Assembly (NCBI GenBank): GCA_023428655.1
Contig: JAEYXC010000422.1
Location: 1 to 6,069, forward strand
Direction of reading: 5' to 3'
Source of the DNA: Bacillota bacterium
GTDB taxonomy: Bacteria; Bacillota; Clostridia; Lachnospirales; Lachnospiraceae
DNA: 6,069 bases
Below, piece by piece: positions 1-5,706 of this stretch. How positions within the stretch are numbered: position 1 is the first letter of the stretch; every line of letters starts with the position of its first letter. The notes below the pieces were generated by a model. The model was not told where the DNA came from. It did no database searches and was given only the letters and a program-made list of their open reading frames with translations. Position numbers and translations under genes: made by a program.

Positions 1-804
1 GTATCGCCCACTCCAACCCTGATGTCTACTCCCACACCATTGCCTACTCCAACCCCATTACCCACTCCCATACCATTACCTACTCCCACACCATTGCTTA
101 CTCCAACCCCAGCCGTATTAGAGCATACTAATTCGGATAATATGAGTACCTCAGATAACAGGGAACAAGAGCCAAAAAATCGTTTGATTGCCATTGATGC
201 CGGCCATCAGAGTAAGGGCAATAACGAGAAGGAACCCATTGGCCCCGGCTCAACTACCACCAAACCCAAAGTCAGCTCGGGTACCAGTGGTGTTGCTACA
301 AAGGTGCCGGAATATAAGCTAACACTGACAATTGCACTAAAGGTCAAGGAAGAGCTCCTAAACCGTGGATACGATGTATATATGATAAGAGAAACCCATG
401 ATGTCAATCTAAGCAATCGAGAAAGAGCCGAGATGGCGAATGAAAGCGGAGCCGATCTCTTCCTAAGAATCCATGCGGATGGCTCTGAGAATTCCGATGT
501 CAGTGGGACAAGCACACTATATCCCTCCAAGGACAATCCCTTTGTCTCTTACCTATACAAGGAAAGCTATCAGTTATCGAAGTCCATTGTTGATGCAATG
601 TGTGAACGAACGGGAGCCAGAAACCGGGGAGCCATTGCCAGAGATGATATGAGTGGTATTAATTGGTGTACCATACCGGTCAGTATCATAGAGATGGGTT
701 ATATGTCTAATAAGGAGGAAGATAAACGGATGCAGACGGAGGAATACCAGGATAAAATGGTGCAGGGCATCTGTGATGGAATTGACAACTATTATAAGGA
801 ATGA
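1..804 (+). CDS. N-acetylmuramoyl-L-alanine amidase (Amidase_3), 5' partial
   Basis: This zinc enzyme family cleaves the amide bond between N-acetylmuramic acid and the stem peptide of peptidoglycan, outside the cell. The frame is open from base 1, so the ATG at 22 is only an internal Met inside the Pro/Thr repeat; the true start and any signal peptide or anchor lie beyond the left edge. Of 267 visible residues, roughly 1-38 are a Pro/Thr linker, then a polar spacer, then the catalytic domain from about residue 60 (start of LIAIDAGH). Expected zinc ligands are seen: His in DAGH (bases 205-207), Glu in VPEY (310-312), His in RIHAD (472-474); the catalytic Glu is in IIEMGYMSN (691-693). The EPIGPGS insert and GINWC motif are typical of clostridial CwlC-like amidases. 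It ends with TGA and a terminator follows at once. The family is certain; its role (growth, division, sporulation or germination) cannot be told. Confidence 0.93.
   Translation, partial: VSPTPTLMSTPTPLPTPTPLPTPIPLPTPTPLLTPTPAVLEHTNSDNMSTSDNREQEPKNRLIAIDAGHQSKGNNEKEPIGPGSTTTKPKVSSGTSGVATKVPEYKLTLTIALKVKEELLNRGYDVYMIRETHDVNLSNRERAEMANESGADLFLRIHADGSENSDVSGTSTLYPSKDNPFVSYLYKESYQLSKSIVDAMCERTGARNRGAIARDDMSGINWCTIPVSIIEMGYMSNKEEDKRMQTEEYQDKMVQGICDGIDNYYKE
10..114 (+). repeat. 18-bp tandem repeat encoding a Thr-Pro linker
   Basis: About 5.8 units of 18 bp, each beginning ACTCC and encoding TPTPLP-like hexapeptides, start at 10, 28, 46, 64, 82 and 100. Two unit types differ in their codons (ACT CCA ACC or ACT CCC ACA/ATA). 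Units at 28 and 82, and those at 46 and 100, are near copies, which hints at a 54-bp higher-order duplication. The first unit is degenerate (it ends CTG ATG TCT). The array stays in frame, so copy-number change would alter linker length without breaking the amidase. It may continue to the left of the window. Confidence 0.88.
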
Positions 805-806
805 AG

Positions 807-890
807 GAAAGACACCTCTAGCATTTTTTGATAAAGATATGATACCTGACCACTTGACTGGTATCATATCATAAGCTTAAGGTGTCTTTC
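807..890. terminator. Nested inverted repeat, bidirectional terminator between convergent genes
   Basis: The outer arms GAAAGACACCT (807-817) and AGGTGTCTTTC (880-890) are a perfect 11-bp match. Inside them is a second perfect 11-bp stem, GATATGATACC (836-846) with GGTATCATATC (860-870), around a 13-nt loop. T-rich sequence follows the outer stem on both strands (TCTTTCTCTATT on +, TCTTTCCTTCATTCC on -). The hairpin begins 2 nt after the amidase stop and lies 14 nt past the stop of the convergent regulator gene, so it can end both transcripts. The nested form is larger than an ordinary terminator. Confidence 0.8.
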
Positions 891-904
891 TCTATTGTTG
901 CTGA

Positions 905-2287
905 TTAATGAAGAGCCCTTTTTAATCTTGCTACTCCTTCTTCAATCTGTGTTTGGTTAAGAGCTCCGTATCCAAGTACAAGTCTATTCCTATGATAGCC
1001 CTTCACTACGGCATATTCTTCGACTGAATCTGCCTCTATACCCCCCCTCTTCATTGAGGCGAAATCCTCTTCGGTCAACTCTCGATGAAAGGTGACCAAC
1101 AGATGTAATCCTGCATATTCAGCTGATATGTTAATCTTATTACCAAATTCTTTGGTTAAGCATTGTATCAGATACTTTCTCTTATTCTCATAAACCTTAC
1201 GCATCCTATAGATATGCCTATCCAACTGACGCTCCTCCAGAAACCTGGCCATGGCAAGCTGATCAATGGTATTAACCCAGAGGTTTGATTCTCGAAGCTG
1301 ATCCGCAATCAATTCAATGAGATGTATGGGTATTATCATATAACCGAGTCGTAAGGAGGGGGTAAATATCTTACTAAAGCTGCCTTGATAGATTACTCTT
1401 TCTTGATCCAGATTCCGCAGTGCTTGCAACGCTTCTCCTTTGTATCGAAATTCACTGTCATAATCATCCTCCAGCACATAAGCCTTCTGTTCACTGGCAT
1501 ATTGTAGCAATGCAATCCTTCTGGATACCGGAAGAACACCTCCAAGAGGATATTGATGTGATGGTACGACATAGATCAGTCCGACATCATTGTACTCTCT
1601 TAGGCTATTGATATCCATGCCTTGTGCATCCACCTTCACAGGGCATAAATCAAAATAATGATCAGAAAATATGTTTTTTACAAAATGAATACAGGGATCC
1701 TCTATCGCAATTCGCTTTCTGCTATCTTTGAACAGCTTTGCCAGGATTTCCATCCCACCTGAGGTACCGGAGACAATAATAATCTGATTCTCCTCACATC
1801 GAATTCCCTTCATGCGGTACACATAATCTCTGATTGCCTGCTTCAGTCTTGGATGTCCACTGAAATAACCATAAGAAAAGCTAGCCTCATCCGCATCCAA
1901 ACAAGCTTCCCTCAGTAGCTTTGCCCATCCTGCTTTCGGAAAGGAATGCATCTCCGGGTTACCGGCATCAAAGGATATGGTATTCTGTATATAAGTGTGC
2001 TCCACTCTTGGTACATAGTTGATGCGTATGGGGATTGGAAGCTTTCCAATCTTTGCAACATAGGTCCCGGAGCCTTCCCTTGCATTAAGATAGCCTTCTG
2101 CCTGAAGCTGCTCATAGACCTGTATTACTGTATTCCTGGCTATCTGCAGATCCTTTGCTAATATTCTGGTGGGAGGGAGTCTATATCCGGCCTCCAGTCT
2201 TCCGGATAGGATTGCCTCACGGATCTGATTTTCCAATTGCTTTGCATTGGATAAATCCGATTGATGGTTAATCTCAAAGCCAAACAT
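905..2287 (-). CDS. MocR/GabR-family regulator: GntR winged helix fused to a PLP aminotransferase-like domain
   Basis: At 460 residues it has the usual MocR length. Residues about 10-78 form the GntR-type winged helix-turn-helix (RLPPTRILAKDLQIARNTV, then YEQLQAEGYLNAREGSGTYV). A linker to about 100 leads into a fold-type I aminotransferase domain. The latter shows the PSHQYPLGG motif (242-250), EDDYDSEFRY (273-282) with the Asp expected to contact the PLP ring nitrogen, and the PLP Schiff-base lysine Lys306 in GSFSKIF. In this family PLP or a PLP adduct with an amine substrate changes DNA binding; true transaminase activity is usually absent or weak. The start is supported by GGAGGG 6 nt upstream of the ATG, and a good promoter lies about 65 nt upstream. 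It is divergent from two aldo/keto reductase genes, the obvious candidate targets together with itself. Subtype (PdxR, GabR, TauR, DdlR or other) cannot be assigned. Confidence 0.95.
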   Translation of the reverse strand: MFGFEINHQSDLSNAKQLENQIREAILSGRLEAGYRLPPTRILAKDLQIARNTVIQVYEQLQAEGYLNAREGSGTYVAKIGKLPIPIRINYVPRVEHTYIQNTISFDAGNPEMHSFPKAGWAKLLREACLDADEASFSYGYFSGHPRLKQAIRDYVYRMKGIRCEENQIIIVSGTSGGMEILAKLFKDSRKRIAIEDPCIHFVKNIFSDHYFDLCPVKVDAQGMDINSLREYNDVGLIYVVPSHQYPLGGVLPVSRRIALLQYASEQKAYVLEDDYDSEFRYKGEALQALRNLDQERVIYQGSFSKIFTPSLRLGYMIIPIHLIELIADQLRESNLWVNTIDQLAMARFLEERQLDRHIYRMRKVYENKRKYLIQCLTKEFGNKINISAEYAGLHLLVTFHRELTEEDFASMKRGGIEADSVEEYAVVKGYHRNRLVLGYGALNQTQIEEGVARLKRALH

Positions 2288-2332
2288 ATACTTCCCTCCA
2301 TAATTGGTTCCTAATAATTTTATCGTTATTGG

Positions 2333-2370
2333 TACTTTTAAGTATCAATTATAATTATATAATAAAAGTA
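2333..2370. promoter_or_regulatory. Inverted repeat over the MocR promoter, candidate operator
   Basis: TACTTTTA (2333-2340) and TAAAAGTA (2363-2370) are perfect 8-bp inverted arms separated by 22 bp. The right arm sits in the spacer between -35 and -10, and the left arm lies just downstream of the predicted start point. The left arm is also part of a tighter palindrome, TACTT-TT-AAGTA (2333-2344). This is where a repressor would block transcription of the regulator, so autoregulation is a fair inference. AT-rich DNA gives such repeats by chance more often than mixed DNA, hence the moderate confidence. Confidence 0.45.
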
Positions 2371-2432
2371 TAGGGCTGGCAATTGTTGGTATCCGTATTC
2401 CACAAAAAAGATAGGATGAAATATTGATACCA
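2342..2432. promoter_or_regulatory. Repeated GTATCAAT-like half-sites in the divergent intergenic region
   Basis: The 308-bp gap (2288-2595) between the regulator and the first reductase holds three related 8-mers: GTATCAAT on + at 2342-2349, GTATCCGT on + at 2389-2396, and GTATCAAT on - at 2430-2423. The last two lie in a longer imperfect inverted repeat, TGGTATCCGTAT (2387-2398) against ATATTGATACCA (2421-2432), with 10 of 12 positions paired. Such spaced half-sites fit a MocR protein, which binds as a dimer to separated sites, but the link is inference. I could not identify a convincing promoter for the reductase genes in this gap. Confidence 0.35.
2354..2382 (-). promoter_or_regulatory. 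SigA-type promoter of the MocR-family gene
   Basis: Read on the minus strand: -35 TTGCCA (2382-2377), a spacer of exactly 17 nt, and -10 TATAAT (2359-2354). The -10 is perfect and the -35 differs from consensus at one base. Transcription would start near 2347, giving a leader of about 60 nt before the ATG at 2287. An A/T-rich stretch offers a second TATAAT just downstream (2353-2348), but it has no good -35 at the right distance. Confidence 0.72.
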
Positions 2433-2445
2433 TAGATCTGCCTAG

Positions 2446-2580
2446 GATCCGAACGATGTCTACGCGGTAATCTTTGTTGATGAGTTACAGGTGATCTCTA
2501 TGAAAAGCTACCTGAATGATGATTTTATCGAACAAGGCCTACAAAACAGTTGGATATTCGGTTCCTTCGCAAATAAATAA
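2446..2580 (+). other. Short coding-like open frame: small ORF or 3' remnant of a lost gene
   Basis: After a TAG at 2443-2445 the frame stays open for 44 codons to a TAA at 2578-2580, only 15 nt before the ATG of the first reductase. Its translation looks protein-like rather than random (DVYAVIFVDELQVIS, then MKSYLNDDFIEQG, then SWIFGSFANK). An ATG at 2500 preceded by AGGTG six bases upstream could start a 26-residue peptide ending at the same stop. Either this is a real small ORF or leader translated just ahead of the reductase, or it is the tail of a decayed gene whose front part is missing. I do not recognise the family. Confidence 0.35.
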
Positions 2581-2595
2581 TTAGGAGGGTGAAAT

Positions 2596-3732
2596 ATGGA
2601 TTACCGTAACTTTGAAAAATTAGGAATAAGCACTTCCTTGCTTGGCTTTGGGTGTATGCGCTTTCCACTTGATCAGGAGGGCAATATCGACGAGGAACGT
2701 TCAAAGGAAATGCTCGATACTGCATACCGAGCCGGCGTAAATTATTATGATACCGCTTATGTATATCACGGGGGAAAAAGCGAAGAATTTACTGGCAAGA
2801 TTCTTGATCAATATGACCGCAGCTCCTACTACCTGGCAACGAAATTACCGATCTGGGATGTTCATTCCGTGGAGGATGCAAAACGTATCTTTGAAGAACA
2901 GTTAACACGGTTAAATAAGAGCTATATCGACTTCTATCTACTTCACTCCTTTAACCGGGAAAGCTTTGACCGAATGGTAAAGTTGGGTATTCTGGATTTC
3001 ATGGAGCAATTAAAAGAGGAGGGAAGGATCCGCTATCTGGGCTTTTCCTTTCATGATGAGTACAGTGCCTTTGAGTATATTATAGCCTACCGTGATTGGG
3101 ATTTCTGCCAGATTCAATTAAATTATATGGATACCGAACTTCAGGCCGGTATCAAGGGCTATCAGCTGGCAACCAATCTGGGAGTTCCGATCATTGTGAT
3201 GGAACCGGTTAAGGGAGGCTCCATCTCGAAGCTTCCTATGGAAGCCGTACCTGTCTTTGATGCAATTCATCCAGGTAAGACCCCTGCCTCCTGGGCAATC
3301 CGGTGGGTGGCCTCTCTTCCCAATGTGAAGGTGATTTTAAGCGGTATGTCCGATATGGAGCAGGTGAAGGATAATCTGGACACCCTGAGTACATTCAAAC
3401 CACTACAGGACAAAGAATATCAAGCTATTAATACAGTCGCACAAATCCTTCGAAACCGGGTTAAGAACGGTTGTACCGGCTGCTCCTATTGTATGCCGTG
3501 TCCGGCAGGTGTAGATATCCCAAGAAGCTTTCAGCTTTGGAATGATTACGGACGATACGAGAATCGAGGCGAGATGAAATGGCAATGGACCTGTAACTTT
3601 GATGAAGATAAGAAAGCGAAGAATTGTATTGAATGTGGCCTATGTGAAGAAGCCTGCCCTCAGAAGCTACACATACGAAAAGACTTACAAGCCTTACAGA
3701 TTGAATTCGATGAAATTGCAAAAGTAAATTAA
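2596..3732 (+). CDS. Aldo/keto reductase with C-terminal 4Fe-4S ferredoxin-like domain (COG1453 type)
   Basis: The first ~280 residues are an aldo/keto reductase barrel, the rest an iron-sulfur domain; 378 residues is normal for this class. The catalytic tetrad is complete: Asp52 and Tyr57 in YYDTAYVYHGG, Lys83 in LATKLP, His117 in LLHSF. Two cysteine groups follow: Cys293, 296, 299 and 302 (CTGCSYCMPCP) and Cys344, 347, 350 and 354 (CIECGLCEEACP), the second a classic 4Fe-4S motif. Such proteins are frequent in anaerobes and are predicted cytoplasmic NAD(P)H-dependent carbonyl reductases, with the cluster domain possibly exchanging electrons with ferredoxin; substrates are mostly unknown. 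AGGAGG seven bases upstream of the ATG fixes the start. It is divergent from the MocR regulator and is followed after 102 bp, with no terminator visible, by a second reductase on the same strand. Confidence 0.93.
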   Translation: MDYRNFEKLGISTSLLGFGCMRFPLDQEGNIDEERSKEMLDTAYRAGVNYYDTAYVYHGGKSEEFTGKILDQYDRSSYYLATKLPIWDVHSVEDAKRIFEEQLTRLNKSYIDFYLLHSFNRESFDRMVKLGILDFMEQLKEEGRIRYLGFSFHDEYSAFEYIIAYRDWDFCQIQLNYMDTELQAGIKGYQLATNLGVPIIVMEPVKGGSISKLPMEAVPVFDAIHPGKTPASWAIRWVASLPNVKVILSGMSDMEQVKDNLDTLSTFKPLQDKEYQAINTVAQILRNRVKNGCTGCSYCMPCPAGVDIPRSFQLWNDYGRYENRGEMKWQWTCNFDEDKKAKNCIECGLCEEACPQKLHIRKDLQALQIEFDEIAKVN

Positions 3733-3834
3733 GTGAAACGAAGCATTATGCATATTGTAATTGGAACAATCAGTTCTGTCAAATGAGTTAACGTCCTCAG
3801 ATAGATCTAAGCTTCAACAGAAAGGAGCAATGTT

Positions 3835-4839
3835 ATGAAACAAGTAAATTTTACAGCTACCGGTGAGAAAGTAAGTGAACTCTGCCTCGGAGCAATGTTG
3901 ATGGGAACCTCCCTTAATAAAGCAAATACATTTGAGATTCTGGATCATTTTGTTAGTGAAGGCGGGAATTTTATTGATACAGCCAATTGCTATACTTGGT
4001 GGATGGGGAATGGAGAATATATCGGCGGAGAAAGCGAGACCTATCTGGGCCTCTGGATGAAGGAACGCAGAAACCGTAACCAGATCTTCCTTGCCACTAA
4101 GGTAGGAGGAGGACTGAAGGATCCGACAAGTATCCGTGACGCCAACGGCAACATAGAATGGGACCGAGTCCGCGGGGAATATGAAGGCTTATCAAAGGCT
4201 GTGATTAAAAAAGAGGTAGAGAACAGTCTACGAAGGTTGAAAACTGACTATATCGATCTATACTATACCCATGTATATGACCCCCATACCCCTGCTCTAG
4301 AGACTATGGACGCTTTGAATGAGTTGATTAAGGAGGGAAAGATCCGCTTCCTTGGTGCCAGCAATCTGACCACAGAGCAGCTAAAGTATGCTAATAGTCA
4401 GGCTGTTCAACATGGTCTCACTCCATATACTGCATTACAGCAGGAATATTCCTACCTTCATCCAAAGGAGGGAGTCGACACCGGCATTACCTCTCATGGT
4501 AATAAGCATATGTTTGACTATGTAGCGGAGAACTCCATGGCCTTCCTAGCCTACTCCCCATTATTAAAGGGTATCTACACCAATAAGGAGAAAAGATATC
4601 AATACTATAATTGGCATCTTTACGACAATCAGGAGAACATTAAAAAACTTGCCCTTGTGGAAGAACTGGCAAGTAAGCTGGGCATCACCGGAAATCAATT
4701 GGTATTAGCCTGGATGCTGAGACAAAGCCCACAGATCATCCCAATCCTTGGCTTCAGCCGTCCGGAGCATTACCTTGAGGATATGAAAGCAGTATCCATT
4801 GATCTCCCCGAGGAAATTCTGGAGCTAATGAACCAATAA
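3835..4839 (+). CDS. Aldo/keto reductase, Tas/COG0667-like, without Fe-S domain
   Basis: A 334-residue single-domain aldo/keto reductase, a cytoplasmic NAD(P)H-dependent carbonyl or aldehyde reductase by family. The tetrad is complete: Asp48 and Tyr53 in FIDTANCYTWW, Lys89 in LATKVGGG, His146 in LYYTHVYDPH. The GGESE segment (65-69) after the tryptophan pair and the late GFSRPEHYLED segment, in the usual cofactor-phosphate region, resemble oxidoreductases of the Tas/YajO/aryl-alcohol dehydrogenase-like branch. It has no cysteine cluster, so it is not a duplicate of the upstream enzyme despite the shared fold. AAAGGAG seven bases before the ATG supports the start; the ATG at 3830 is out of frame. 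The 102-bp gap from the upstream gene shows no clear promoter or terminator, so cotranscription is likely. A hairpin terminator lies 49 nt downstream. Substrate unknown. Confidence 0.93.
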   Translation: MKQVNFTATGEKVSELCLGAMLMGTSLNKANTFEILDHFVSEGGNFIDTANCYTWWMGNGEYIGGESETYLGLWMKERRNRNQIFLATKVGGGLKDPTSIRDANGNIEWDRVRGEYEGLSKAVIKKEVENSLRRLKTDYIDLYYTHVYDPHTPALETMDALNELIKEGKIRFLGASNLTTEQLKYANSQAVQHGLTPYTALQQEYSYLHPKEGVDTGITSHGNKHMFDYVAENSMAFLAYSPLLKGIYTNKEKRYQYYNWHLYDNQENIKKLALVEELASKLGITGNQLVLAWMLRQSPQIIPILGFSRPEHYLEDMKAVSIDLPEEILELMNQ

Positions 4840-4888
4840 TTCCTCATATCAAACCTTTTGTTACGTGTATCTGCTAGGCGCCTAATGA

Positions 4889-4937
4889 AGGGGCTAATGC
4901 AAAAATATCATACCTTTGCATTAGCCCCTCCTTTTAT
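4889..4937 (+). terminator. Rho-independent terminator of the reductase operon
   Basis: A perfect 15-bp stem pairs AGGGGCTAATGCAAA (4889-4903) with TTTGCATTAGCCCCT (4915-4929) around an 11-nt loop. The + strand tail CCTTTTAT is T-rich but short. It stands 49 nt after the stop of the second reductase. The - strand side lacks a good T run, so it would be a weaker terminator for the convergent membrane protein gene, although the stem alone may serve both. Confidence 0.8.
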
Positions 4938-4984
4938 CCTTGTGTGCCGGTAGTATCACTCCCCATATACGGTGAACCTATGAT

Positions 4985-5428
4985 CTAGTTAATCCCTTTT
5001 CCTCTTTTTGGCTTAAGCTTTCCAGAATTAGAAATTAGGACTCTTGATCCGATGGTAAGCACGATATTAATGATCAAAAAAAGTAATAAAAACGTACGAG
5101 AGACATTATATTCCTTACGAAAGAACAACAAGGTTATAAGAAATACAAATCCGACAACATTGGATATTACACCTCTAAGAACCAAATACCATCTATGTCT
5201 CTCCGGCTCTACACTATATAATCGAAAAAAGAAATAGATGGATATATAAATCGGTACCAAATATACCAGAAGCGAAATATATCTCTCCAATGGATAGAAT
5301 CTCCCTAACTCGTTATGAAAGAGTGGGGTATAAAACCTTAAATAGTATGCTGTTAAATATGCAAGGAGGATCATAACTGCATCGAAAAGGAAGTGGAACA
5401 CCTTTAATCTCTTCATTACATCGTTCAT
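4985..5428 (-). CDS. Four-helix membrane protein like the N-terminus of polyprenyl-phosphate sugar phosphotransferases, catalytic domain absent
   Basis: The 147 residues contain four likely transmembrane helices at about 11-31, 50-70, 84-104 and 111-129, and a Lys-rich tail (KLKPKRGKGIN). The helix 1 pattern (FDAVMILLAYLTAYYLRFY), the aromatic helix 2 ending FFFRLYS, and VSRTFLLLFLIINIVL match my recollection of the membrane half of WcaJ/EpsE-type enzymes, which move a sugar phosphate from a nucleotide sugar to undecaprenyl phosphate in polysaccharide synthesis. Those proteins run to about 450-480 residues; the middle nucleotide-binding-like domain and the C-terminal Bac_transf catalytic domain are missing, and no trace of them follows the TAG. 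GAGGTG seven bases upstream, a 17-nt-spaced promoter and an intact frame argue for a live gene rather than decaying debris. Function unknown: a truncated remnant still expressed, or a stand-alone membrane partner. Confidence 0.78.
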   Translation of the reverse strand: MNDVMKRLKVFHFLFDAVMILLAYLTAYYLRFYTPLFHNELGRFYPLERYISLLVYLVPIYISIYFFFRLYSVEPERHRWYLVLRGVISNVVGFVFLITLLFFRKEYNVSRTFLLLFLIINIVLTIGSRVLISNSGKLKPKRGKGIN

Positions 5429-5479
5429 ATCTTAGCACCTCTTTTCTGAATCGAATCCATCACAAGGATCTTCTATTTA

Positions 5480-5491
5480 CTGGTATACCAG
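5480..5491. promoter_or_regulatory. 12-bp perfect palindrome over the -10 box, candidate operator
   Basis: CTGGTATACCAG is a perfect 12-bp palindrome that covers the whole -10 hexamer of the promoter above. A bound protein would exclude RNA polymerase, so repression is the natural reading. The TGGT-n2-ACCA core resembles sites bound by GntR/FadR-type repressors, but no such regulator gene except the MocR protein is in the window, and MocR sites usually look different. Confidence 0.5.
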
Positions 5492-5510
5492 AATATCCCA
5501 ATCCCGTCAA
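5482..5510 (-). promoter_or_regulatory. SigA-type promoter of the four-helix membrane protein gene
   Basis: On the minus strand TTGACG (5510-5505) is followed after exactly 17 nt by TATACC (5487-5482). The -35 matches consensus at five of six positions and the -10 at four of six. Transcription would begin near 5475, leaving a leader of about 47 nt before the ATG at 5428. It lies beyond the groEL terminator, so the membrane protein has its own transcription unit. Confidence 0.6.
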
Positions 5511-5638
5511 CCTCCTTGGTCGTAAATCTTTTACAGGCACAAGTAACGCAGGTCGCCTTGCAGCTATAACAAAGGCTGAATGACTTCTCCTTTAGGTATT
5601 ACCGGGATGTCGGAGAGGTATCTGCTTTCTAAGCATGT

Positions 5639-5670
5639 AAAAAGGGTGTCGTACTTTTGTACGACACCCT
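5639..5670 (-). terminator. Rho-independent terminator of groEL
   Basis: A perfect 12-bp stem, AGGGTGTCGTAC (5643-5654) with GTACGACACCCT (5659-5670), closes on a 4-base loop. On the minus strand the stem runs directly into TTTTT (5643-5639), a textbook arrangement. It lies 36 nt past the groEL stop codon and separates groEL from the membrane protein gene downstream. Confidence 0.9.
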
Positions 5671-5706
5671 CAAAGGTTAGTTCAATATTCAGATCCGGAG
5701 TGGTAC

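Noticed and set aside
22..24. ATG at 22 as the start of the amidase
   Set aside because: The frame is open to base 1 and the Thr-Pro repeat already runs upstream of this ATG; there is no ribosome binding site before it.
207..867. Two minus-strand open frames (207-536 and 574-867) opposite the amidase
   Set aside because: They overlap the well-supported amidase on the other strand, show no recognisable domains, and the second crosses the terminator hairpin.
1420..2161. Small open frames overlapping the regulator gene (1420-1611 +, 1912-2115 -, 1946-2161 +)
   Set aside because: All lie inside the MocR-family coding sequence in other frames and have no motif or start signal of their own.
2474..2504. 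Possible plus-strand promoter for the reductases (TTGATG with TATGAA 16 nt later)
   Set aside because: Both boxes are weak and the stretch lies within the coding-like open frame; other options (such as TTGGTA-15-TATAAT at 2329-2355) have a poor spacer, so no reductase promoter was called.
2525..2725. Minus-strand open frame of 66 codons over the start of the first reductase
   Set aside because: It overlaps the reductase start on the opposite strand and its composition is that of an antisense shadow.
3403..3721. Two minus-strand open frames (3403-3585 and 3461-3721) opposite the 3' end of the first reductase
   Set aside because: They are antisense to the conserved cysteine-rich domain of the reductase and show no domains of their own.
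5052..5237. Plus-strand open frame of 61 codons inside the membrane protein gene
   Set aside because: It is antisense to the membrane protein, whose four-helix pattern, ribosome binding site and promoter make the minus strand the coding one.
5511..5638. Possible small RNA or gene remnant between groEL and the membrane protein gene
   Set aside because: I found no tRNA-like fold, no long open frame and only short imperfect hairpins apart from the groEL terminator.
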